Assembly (NCBI GenBank): GCA_002493835.1
Contig: DLAA01000145.1
Location: 1 to 5,533 of the forward strand
Direction of reading: 5' to 3'
Origin: Lachnospiraceae bacterium UBA7060
GTDB taxonomy: Bacteria > Bacillota > Clostridia > Lachnospirales > Lachnospiraceae
Length of the DNA stretch: 5,533 nt
Of this stretch, positions 1 through 5,533 are shown in pieces (within the stretch, counting starts at the first letter, position 1; each line of letters begins with the position of its first letter). The position numbers were made by a program, and so were the translations under genes. A model generated the notes under the pieces. The model saw nothing but the letters and a program-made list of their open reading frames with translations. It had not been told where the DNA came from and did not search any database.

Positions 1-56
1 TTCAGCGTAAACGACACCTTCCATAGCCCCTTATAGGACGTATCCTTCACCAGCAC
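1..56 (-). CDS. possible 5' end of a further gene, cut by the left window edge
   Basis: Downstream of the DHH gene's TAA only one minus-strand frame stays open to the window edge. It offers GTG codons at 56 and 50 and reads roughly VLVKDTSYKGLWKVSFTL. An upstream TGA at 66-68 closes the frame, so a start would have to be near here. A GTG at 56 would lie four bases after the DHH stop, which fits translational coupling. The ribosome binding site is poor: the GGGAG in the DHH tail is about 13 bases from GTG-56, and a weak AAGG is 8 bases from GTG-50. About 19 open codons can easily occur by chance. The product is not recognisable, and this could equally be untranslated sequence after the operon's last gene. 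Confidence 0.3.
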   Translation of the reverse strand, partial: MLVKDTSYKGLWKVSFTL

Positions 57-60
57 GGCC

Positions 61-1038
61 TTATATCATCTCCCTCTCCAGTGCCTTTAAAAACAATTCT
101 CTGATATAATCCCTGGGATATCGTCCCAATAGGGATTCCTGTTCCTTCCGAATCAAACCTCCGCCCATTGCGGCATGTCCTCCACCGTTGCCTATCCCTG
201 ACAATGCGCTATGTAGCAGATTTCCCGCATGGATTTGCGGATTTTCTGAGCGGACGGACAATTTTATGCCGTCTTTTCTATAGGAAAATACAATCGCCAC
301 CTCTACCTCAATCAAAGCCAGAATAAAATCGGAAATAATCGCAATCAATGCGTCCGGGCATGGAAAAGGAATGCAGGAAAATCCTGTTTTGTCATAAAGT
401 TCAATACTTTCAATAGCTGCCCCATAAGCTTTCAAGTCATCAAACTCCATATTATTTCTTTCAAGGCATATCAGTTTCTCCTGATCGCAACAGGAAAATA
501 AAAATCCAAACATTCTGATATCCGGCTCCGTTACTCCCCGTGTAAACTGCAGTGTATCCATTTTCAGTCCATAGAGCAGAGCCGTTGCCACATCCGAATC
601 CGGTTTGATCCCCATTGATTCATAATATTCGGCTATCAACGTGGAACAGGCTCCCGTGATACGAATATCCTGATACATGTATTCCATAGGGGTAAATGTA
701 GGATGGTGATCAATACATGCTACTTCGTCTCCCACAAAATCCGTGACATTTCCACTATGCTTCTGCGTATCCACACAGATAATATAATCTTCTTCCTGTA
801 GAGCCGGGCGCATCTGTTCATAAGGCAGCATATGGATCTGAAAGGCATCCAACATTTTGGAAGCACTCAGCTTATCAATCCTGCCATCATAACAAAGTTC
901 AGAAGCTACGCCAAAGCTCTCCAGCAGCTTCTGAAGGCCAAAAGCCGAAGCAATCGCATCCGGATCCGGGAAGTTATGAGTCTGGATATAAATTCTGTTT
1001 CCTTTGCATAATGTGACAAGATCCATAAAATTACTCAT
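61..1038 (-). CDS. DHH/DHHA1-family phosphoesterase
   Basis: A 325-residue cytoplasmic protein with the full DHH superfamily signature. Visible elements are motif I HNFPDPDAIAS (H21, D25, D27), motif II VDT (D90), motif III DHH (110-112), GACSTLIAEYY (129-139), motif IV GLKMDT (D161), and a C-terminal DHHA1 domain with SVRS (261-264) and GGGHAAMGGG (285-294). These Asp and His residues bind the catalytic divalent metals, probably Mn2+, and DHHA1 binds substrate; all key residues are present. Relatives cleave short oligoribonucleotides, pApA or 3'-phosphoadenosine phosphate (NrnA and Pde2 types). The PDPDAIAS motif and the GGGHAAMGGG tail look closer to an unnamed stand-alone DHH subgroup than to textbook NrnA, so no symbol is given. 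There is no signal peptide, membrane segment or CBS/PAS domain. The length is normal for DHH-DHHA1 proteins. The ATG at 1038 is chosen over the upstream frame start at 1065 because GAGGAGGG sits five bases before it. It follows lipoprotein 1 after 46 bases with no terminator, so it is probably co-transcribed. The substrate is uncertain. Confidence 0.93.
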   Translation of the reverse strand: MSNFMDLVTLCKGNRIYIQTHNFPDPDAIASAFGLQKLLESFGVASELCYDGRIDKLSASKMLDAFQIHMLPYEQMRPALQEEDYIICVDTQKHSGNVTDFVGDEVACIDHHPTFTPMEYMYQDIRITGACSTLIAEYYESMGIKPDSDVATALLYGLKMDTLQFTRGVTEPDIRMFGFLFSCCDQEKLICLERNNMEFDDLKAYGAAIESIELYDKTGFSCIPFPCPDALIAIISDFILALIEVEVAIVFSYRKDGIKLSVRSENPQIHAGNLLHSALSGIGNGGGHAAMGGGLIRKEQESLLGRYPRDYIRELFLKALEREMI

Positions 1039-1043
1039 ATAAT

Positions 1044-1051
1044 CCCTCCTC
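1044..1051 (-). promoter_or_regulatory. ribosome binding site that fixes the DHH gene start
   Basis: On the minus strand GAGGAGGG is followed by ATTAT and then ATG AGT AAT at 1038. This near-perfect anti-16S match at normal spacing makes 1038 the start and excludes the nine extra residues of the longer open frame. Confidence 0.9.
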
Positions 1052-1084
1052 AATAAAAATCTCATTCAAATCTATAAGTCTTTT

Positions 1085-2629
1085 TTATTCACTACTGTAA
1101 TCAGTAAAATCGCTTACGCCGGGAGAATACCATGGAATGTTCATTGTCCCATCATACAAAAAAATCGAAGGATTCCATTCCAGCACTTCTCCGGAACTAT
1201 CTACGATTGTCACCTGTGTACCGGGAACTACGTCACTTGGATTTACACAAAGCAGAATTGGTTCACCTTCTTCGCTGCGATAAAGAACCTGTCCAGGTTC
1301 CCCATAAAACCCATTGCTTTCATCCATAATCCATTCATTTACAGCCAGAGAGCTTGACATGTCAGCGGGAATAATGCAATAAATTTCATTGCCGCCATCC
1401 GGCTGTGCCACATAATTTTCTTTCGGTATCTCCCAGAGGAACGGATAGTCCGACGGATCCGTTTCCTCCAGAAAAGAGGCAATATCCGTACCATACCCTA
1501 AAAAGGCGGCCGCACACAAATCACCATTCGTGGCTGCTAAAAGACGTAGATCATCTATCGTATTTGTAAAGGAAAGTCTGCCTTCTGTCGGAATGGGAAT
1601 ATCGCTATATCCAATCGTTTCTCCGGCTTTCGCACGCTCCCCGGGTCCTGGCAGGATATTCCGAAGCCGGTCTCCTGATTTCGTCCGTTCATAGGGCAGA
1701 TTTTCTTCCTGAAAGGTAAATGGCTCCACCCCGAAATACTCGTCAACAATAACCGGCCTGTCATTTTCTCTATCATAGGTAAATATCCATTCAAACGGCA
1801 TAGAACCATATGCAAAGCGTTCACTGCGGATATATCCGGACAGTTGATCTCCAACCTGCTCTGCCATATAGATTCCTACATAGATTTCTGGAGGATACGT
1901 TTCTTTCTTTTTTGCTGCTTTGAACGTTCCGTCTTCTGAAAAACTTAAAAATACCTCAACGATTTCTCCTTCACTTTCTGTGACGCATCTCCAGAATCCA
2001 TACAGTTCTGCTCCGGCTGTACATGCCATTTTTGTTTCCAGTATCGGGTGCAGGAAAATATCGGAGGCCGCCTTTGTTAATTGGATGCACTCACCGGAAA
2101 AAAATGGCTGTCCTTCGGAAAGCTGCAAATTTTCATCGGCCCATTTTGTCACGATTGCTTTATTGCCTGCTCCCCAGTATTCCCCCTCAAATGAAAAACC
2201 GGAAAACGGATATATCATAACTTCAAAATCAATTCTTTTGCTATTTGAACTGCTGTTTTTTATATCCATAGAAAGAATTTCAAGTTCGGCACCCGCATAG
2301 TCATATTGTCCAATGTATTCCAGATAAAACTTTCCGTCCATATGGCTTATTTCAAAATATCGTTTTTCCTCCGCGTCATCCGGCTCATAAGTATAAACGC
2401 CACAAACCTGGTTGCGGAAAACTTCCTCCACATTGGACGAATCCTCTTCCATATCAATCTGGAAACACTCATCGGAAGCTGTATTCTCTTCACGTGGAAT
2501 TGTCTTTCCTTCCGGTATGGTTTCGGATGGTGTCTGATTTGTGTTTGCCCCACAGCCGCAAAGCAACAGCAGGATGGCCATAATCACGGGAAGTAAACGA
2601 ACTGAGCATTTATTTTTTTCACTTTTCAC
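1085..2629 (-). CDS. surface lipoprotein precursor of unknown function (lipoprotein 1)
   Basis: A 514-residue protein that I do not recognise. The N-terminus is a type II signal peptide: a basic stretch (MKSEKNK...R11), a hydrophobic core LLPVIMAILLLL (12-23) and lipobox LCGC with the lipidated Cys at 26. Cleavage and lipidation would place it on the outer face of the membrane. An unstructured Thr/Pro/Glu-rich linker follows (27-70). Two beta-rich units come next. Each opens with a G-x-aromatic motif (GVY 77-79, GFW 211-213) and continues with alternating strands, for example EVFLSFSEDGTFKAA at 225-239. This resembles a lipocalin-like (calycin) fold. A distinct C-terminal domain (about 364-514) begins LAATNGDLCAAAFLGYG and contains AVNEWIMDESNGFYGEPG and NPSIFLYDG. 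The frame extends to a TTG at 2662, but the ribosome binding site is inside that extension and points to GTG at 2629. It sits 69 bases after lipoprotein 2 and 46 before the DHH gene, consistent with an operon. The gene is real and the location well supported; the function is unknown and the fold assignment tentative. Confidence 0.88.
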   Translation of the reverse strand: MKSEKNKCSVRLLPVIMAILLLLCGCGANTNQTPSETIPEGKTIPREENTASDECFQIDMEEDSSNVEEVFRNQVCGVYTYEPDDAEEKRYFEISHMDGKFYLEYIGQYDYAGAELEILSMDIKNSSSNSKRIDFEVMIYPFSGFSFEGEYWGAGNKAIVTKWADENLQLSEGQPFFSGECIQLTKAASDIFLHPILETKMACTAGAELYGFWRCVTESEGEIVEVFLSFSEDGTFKAAKKKETYPPEIYVGIYMAEQVGDQLSGYIRSERFAYGSMPFEWIFTYDRENDRPVIVDEYFGVEPFTFQEENLPYERTKSGDRLRNILPGPGERAKAGETIGYSDIPIPTEGRLSFTNTIDDLRLLAATNGDLCAAAFLGYGTDIASFLEETDPSDYPFLWEIPKENYVAQPDGGNEIYCIIPADMSSSLAVNEWIMDESNGFYGEPGQVLYRSEEGEPILLCVNPSDVVPGTQVTIVDSSGEVLEWNPSIFLYDGTMNIPWYSPGVSDFTDYSSE

Positions 2630-2635
2630 ACTCTG

Positions 2636-2644
2636 CCCCTCCTC
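2636..2644 (-). promoter_or_regulatory. ribosome binding site that selects a GTG start for lipoprotein 1
   Basis: GAGGAGGGG on the minus strand, then CAGAGT and GTG at 2629. The AGGAGG core is eight bases from the start codon, which is ideal. The longer frame, from TTG at 2662, would translate through this site and put eleven residues in front of an otherwise normal signal peptide. Confidence 0.87.
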
Positions 2645-2698
2645 TTTTCTACTAAGAGCCAAATCTTTCTATACCGGTTCCTGAACAATTTTCGTATC

Positions 2699-4372
2699 TT
2701 AATCGGAAAACGTCATCTCATCGAAAACCTCCCATACCCTGTCTTCCAGCTCCCATGCCTCTTCTGCCCATAAGTTGAAAGCATACAAATAGATATAGCC
2801 ATTGGCCTCCGTGGCGTAAACTCTCCAGATGCGGGTATCCTCATTCCATCCTGTGGTAAACTGCACAATATAAACAGGATAACCGGCCCAGCTTAAATTT
2901 TCGGTGTAAGTTTCATTTTTTTCAATAGAGAAATCTCTTGTCTCGTAAGCTGACAGGCTTTCTGCGCAGCTCGCGATGTAATCCTCTAAATCTACCTCCG
3001 CTTCCTCGCTCATACTGACATAAGCACAATGGATCACCACCGCTGTTCCGCCATTAGTCATATCCTCATAATAGTAACCGCCGTCCGGATTGTGGTCTTC
3101 AGAAACAACGGATTCCATATCGTCAAAGGGAAGATATCCGGGAGTCAGCACCGGAATCCTGTCATGTTCCGCTTCTGTTTCACTTCCTCCTCTGAGCACA
3201 AAACCGAAACATTCCCGGTCTGCCTCCCGCACCACAAGAGAACCATCCCTGCCGCTTACCTCTATGGCAAAACGCCGCAAATCCCCATTTTCATCTTCAT
3301 ACTGGAAGCCGTACTGGGGAATATCCCCCGCGAAGGAAAGCTCTACTACAAGGGGCCTCTCAAGACGGCCATCAAGTGCAGGCGTCTCTGCATAAGCCTC
3401 AAACTCTATATCTCCGGATTCACTTACATCCGCCACAGTAAGAGAAAGCACGCAAAACTCCTCTACCGGATGTTCCGGAATGAAAACGATGCAGGAAAGT
3501 CCATCCTTCCCGAAGGCAATGGAACATTCATCATACTCTGCCAGATTCCCCGCTTCCTCCAGCCACTGAACCATAACAGCCGCTTTCTCCGAACCGAAAG
3601 CGGAAAATGGGGTCAATGTCAGAGCACCTGCCGGCAGTTCCCTCATCCAAAACTCTTCCTCAGACATATCCGCATCCTCCGATTCCGCAGGGTCCCAGCT
3701 CCCTGTAGTGTTATAATAAACCTGGATGTCTCCGGAATCCTCATCGAGATGAGTGAAAAGAAATTCCTGACATTCTAAGGCCGTCCCGTCCTGTGTGATA
3801 GAGAATCTTCCAATGCAGCTCTCTGACGCACTGCCTGAACCGGAGTTATAGAAAATTCCATCGCCACAATAGACATACATATTGCGGTACCACCCCTCAA
3901 AGACGAATTGGGGCTTGCCGTCCACCAGCGTGTAGACTGCATTCACCATTTGGCCGTACTCCGGCTGGGTGCCTATCATCAATTCCGGAACGCCATCGCC
4001 GCTGATATCTTCGATGATGTATCCTATGGCATCCAGCGCACTGTCCCCTGTGTTTCTGGCCGCCTCCGACACTCCCATTCCCCCGGGAACATCGTCATAA
4101 TCCTCATAAGGATTGGAAATGATCGTGTAAAAGCGCTCCAGTATTTCACCATAAGCCGATGCATCCATCTGCGCTGCTTCCTTCGGTTCTGTTTCCTTCG
4201 GTTTCTCCATAAGCGCACCAGGAGAATCTGCCATATCTGAAACCACATCCCCCTGTTTCGCCTCCACATCATCCAGTACAGGCTCAGATTCTCCTGCCCC
4301 GCATCCGGATGCCGCAAGAACCACCAACAGGGCAATACACCCTGCAATCATTTTTTTGTAACTACTTTTCAT
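2699..4372 (-). CDS. surface lipoprotein precursor with EF-hand-like motif, unknown function (lipoprotein 2)
   Basis: A 557-residue lipoprotein precursor. The signal peptide has basic K2, K6 and K7, a hydrophobic core (about 8-21) and lipobox ASGC with the lipidated Cys at 24, so the mature protein should be anchored outside the cell. A low-complexity acidic linker follows (about 25-68), including a short KPKETEPKEA repeat. Residues 72-134 form a helical segment leading into IIEDISGDGVPELMIG. There D122, S124, D126 and E130 have the spacing of an EF-hand or dockerin-type calcium loop. Similar D-x-D-G-D-G-x-x-E-L-x-I motifs are common in secreted proteins of gut clostridia. The middle is beta-rich and acidic. 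A C-terminal module (about 420-557) contains WAGYPVYIVQFTTG, an Arg/Trp-rich strand and YIYLYAF, and ends in an amphipathic helix. ATG at 4372 is chosen over TTG at 4414 because AGGGAGG lies eight bases upstream of it and the signal peptide starts there. It follows the upstream gene by 34 bases. Calcium binding is an inference from the motif; the function is unknown. Confidence 0.9.
   Translation of the reverse strand: MKSSYKKMIAGCIALLVVLAASGCGAGESEPVLDDVEAKQGDVVSDMADSPGALMEKPKETEPKEAAQMDASAYGEILERFYTIISNPYEDYDDVPGGMGVSEAARNTGDSALDAIGYIIEDISGDGVPELMIGTQPEYGQMVNAVYTLVDGKPQFVFEGWYRNMYVYCGDGIFYNSGSGSASESCIGRFSITQDGTALECQEFLFTHLDEDSGDIQVYYNTTGSWDPAESEDADMSEEEFWMRELPAGALTLTPFSAFGSEKAAVMVQWLEEAGNLAEYDECSIAFGKDGLSCIVFIPEHPVEEFCVLSLTVADVSESGDIEFEAYAETPALDGRLERPLVVELSFAGDIPQYGFQYEDENGDLRRFAIEVSGRDGSLVVREADRECFGFVLRGGSETEAEHDRIPVLTPGYLPFDDMESVVSEDHNPDGGYYYEDMTNGGTAVVIHCAYVSMSEEAEVDLEDYIASCAESLSAYETRDFSIEKNETYTENLSWAGYPVYIVQFTTGWNEDTRIWRVYATEANGYIYLYAFNLWAEEAWELEDRVWEVFDEMTFSD
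4178..4203 (-). repeat. short in-frame direct repeat in the linker of lipoprotein 2
   Basis: The 11-base unit TTCCTTCGGTT (plus strand) occurs at 4178-4188 and 4193-4203 with a 15-base period. On the coding strand this gives the two five-residue units KPKET and EPKEA (57-66). The even codon period keeps the frame, so copy-number change would only lengthen or shorten the spacer between the lipid anchor and the first domain. Confidence 0.7.
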
Positions 4373-4380
4373 TGTAAAAT

Positions 4381-4387
4381 CCTCCCT
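4381..4387 (-). promoter_or_regulatory. ribosome binding site that fixes the lipoprotein 2 start
   Basis: AGGGAGG on the minus strand, eight bases (ATTTTACA) before ATG at 4372. It is about 20 bases downstream of the TGA of the upstream gene, so ribosomes could reinitiate here. It lies inside the longer TTG-started frame, which argues against that frame. Confidence 0.88.
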
Positions 4388-4406
4388 TTTCGCAATACGA
4401 AAGATG

Positions 4407-5533
4407 TCATCCAAAAGTCCGCAAGAGCACTGTCACATCTCCGGCCTCGCTTTCAAAAAGCGGATTGCCGCCAAGTTCTGTCACATACAGCAAAGTAATC
4501 GGTTCCTCCCCACTGTAATCGGACTCCACATACAGTGCGACTGCCCCCTGCCATACGGGACCGTTGCTGTTTATTCCGTTTCCTACATAGTGATAAACTA
4601 CCCCCTGTTCTGTAATCCCCAGATAAGTAAAAGAACCGTCAAGCCCTGTGCGGTACTCCTCACCAGGCACATTGTACATCAATTCAAAGGAAAGAAAGCC
4701 GTCACTGTCATTCCTCAAAAAAAGCTCCGGGCCATCCTCCACGCCGCTGCCGGTTCCCCAGCTGCAATCCAAAAGATCATATGCTATGTTTCCCATATTG
4801 CCCCATATCATTTCACTCAGGTCGATTCTTTCTCCGCTCCCGGTAACGGCGTAAATCATCTGGTAGCCTATCTCGTTTTCGCCCAGTTCAAAATCCTTTA
4901 CCTGCGCTGCGCCCAGCAATGGTCCGTTGGCGCAGAAATACCCTGCATACAGGCAACCCATGACATTGATATACTCTACACGCCCTTCCTCAGTCAGCAG
5001 AAACAGGTATGGTGCCCCCAGCTCGCCGATACCCTCACAGAAAATGCGGGTATAGTCGCCATAGAGTCCATTCACTTCAACTTCTTTCCCATAAGGCACT
5101 GTAACCTCATCATATGTGTAATAAGAGGTAGCCGCCAGCAGTTCATTGAAGTAATCCGTCTTCTTAAAACACAAAGTAACATTGCTTCCCTGCCGTTTTA
5201 CCGTCAGAAAGTCCATGTATTCTACAGTTTCCACATCCATATCTTCCTGTTGGAATTCAGGTGTAATGATCTCATTCAGCCAGTCTGCTCCGACGTGGCT
5301 GCCAATGGGAACTATTGTATGCAGCTTGCCGCTGTTATCGATATAAAGAGGCAGATCCATAGTGATATTCCGCTCCGATACCGTAAAAGCCCGTCGTTCC
5401 TGATAGGCACCTGCAAGACACCACTCTCCCATCTCGTCCCACTGGTTAAAATAGAGGTTGTCATAGTATTTTGCCGCAGCGCGGCGCAGGGCAGACAGGT
5501 ATTCCTCCCCGGTCAGGCCTTTCTTTTCAAGAA
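4407..5533 (-). CDS. protein of unknown function, 5' end cut by the window edge
   Basis: At least 374 residues are visible, ending in TGA at 4407. The first in-window ATG (5432) has no good ribosome binding site. The frame stays open for 33 more codons to the edge, reading LEKKGLTGEEYLSAL... and ...KYYDNLYFNQWDE, which looks like a genuine amphipathic helix. The gene therefore most likely starts outside. The visible part is that helix, then a beta-rich region with LPLYIDNSGKLHTIVPIGS (about residues 61-79 of the visible part), then strand-turn-strand segments such as PYLFLLTEEGRVEYINV. The C-terminal portion has GFLSFELMY, GSFTYLGITEQGVVYHYVG and VALYVESDY, again beta-rich. No transmembrane segment or catalytic motif is visible. 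The N-terminus is missing, so a signal peptide or lipobox cannot be judged, although two lipoproteins directly downstream make export plausible. It looks like the secreted hypothetical proteins common in gut clostridia, but that is an impression, not a family assignment. Confidence 0.85.
   Translation of the reverse strand, partial: LEKKGLTGEEYLSALRRAAAKYYDNLYFNQWDEMGEWCLAGAYQERRAFTVSERNITMDLPLYIDNSGKLHTIVPIGSHVGADWLNEIITPEFQQEDMDVETVEYMDFLTVKRQGSNVTLCFKKTDYFNELLAATSYYTYDEVTVPYGKEVEVNGLYGDYTRIFCEGIGELGAPYLFLLTEEGRVEYINVMGCLYAGYFCANGPLLGAAQVKDFELGENEIGYQMIYAVTGSGERIDLSEMIWGNMGNIAYDLLDCSWGTGSGVEDGPELFLRNDSDGFLSFELMYNVPGEEYRTGLDGSFTYLGITEQGVVYHYVGNGINSNGPVWQGAVALYVESDYSGEEPITLLYVTELGGNPLFESEAGDVTVLLRTFG

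Noticed and set aside
34..47. Small hairpin AGGA-TACG-TCCT
   Set aside because: A four-base stem with no following T run is too weak to be a terminator and is expected by chance.
1039..1084. A/T-rich gap after lipoprotein 1, considered as a terminator
   Set aside because: Runs of A and T are present, but no G/C stem precedes a T run on the coding strand, so there is no rho-independent terminator.
1920..2596. Plus-strand open frames opposite lipoprotein 1
   Set aside because: They have no ribosome binding sites and no recognisable motifs, and they sit fully antisense to a gene with a clear signal peptide and start.
2630..2698. Internal promoter in the 69-base gap (TTGTTC as a -35 box)
   Set aside because: No TATAAT-like box lies about 17 bases downstream; the nearest, TATAGA, is only about 9 bases away. 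The small ACCGGT palindrome nearby is too short to call an operator.
3029..3778. Long plus-strand open frame (249 codons) opposite lipoprotein 2
   Set aside because: It lies wholly antisense to a well-supported lipoprotein gene, has no ribosome binding site before its ATG, and its translation is rich in His, Arg, Ile and Lys without domain character. It is best explained as a shadow of the minus-strand coding sequence.
4370..4414. TTG start of lipoprotein 2 overlapping the stop of the upstream gene
   Set aside because: It would place the strong AGGGAGG site inside the coding region and add fourteen residues before a standard lipoprotein signal peptide. ATG at 4372 is far better supported.

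Overview
The window holds a compact, single-direction gene run on the minus strand. From right to left, which is the direction of transcription, it contains a 5'-truncated protein of unknown function (4407-5533), two lipoprotein precursors (2699-4372 and 1085-2629), and a cytoplasmic DHH/DHHA1 phosphoesterase (61-1038). The last 60 bases may hold the first codons of a further gene. The gaps between genes are short: 34, 69 and 46 bases. None shows a convincing rho-independent terminator or promoter, so the set reads as one operon whose promoter lies beyond the right edge. No RNA gene, mobile element or CRISPR array was seen.

The organism is most likely a low-to-mid-GC Firmicute, probably a gut clostridium of the Lachnospiraceae type. 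The evidence is the strong GGAGG-type ribosome binding sites at ideal spacing, one GTG start, lipoproteins with short Lys-rich signal peptides ending in a G-C-G lipobox, and the DHH protein's family resemblance. This is an inference from style, not from a marker gene.

Three starts had to be moved inward from the longest open frame, because a strong ribosome binding site lies just before an internal start. They are ATG at 1038 for the DHH protein, GTG at 2629 for lipoprotein 1 and ATG at 4372 for lipoprotein 2. At the right edge the reading frame stays open to the last base, so the first ATG seen there (5432) is probably not the real start.

The two lipoproteins would be anchored on the outer face of the membrane. 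Neither can be assigned a function. One has two lipocalin-like beta units and a distinct C-terminal domain; the other has an EF-hand-like D-x-S-G-D-G motif and a separate C-terminal domain. The phosphoesterase acts inside the cell on nucleotide or phosphoester substrates, and nothing in the sequence ties it functionally to the lipoproteins. The likeliest reading is an uncharacterised surface-lipoprotein cluster next to a housekeeping-type gene. I see no clear evidence of a defence, mobile or otherwise novel system.
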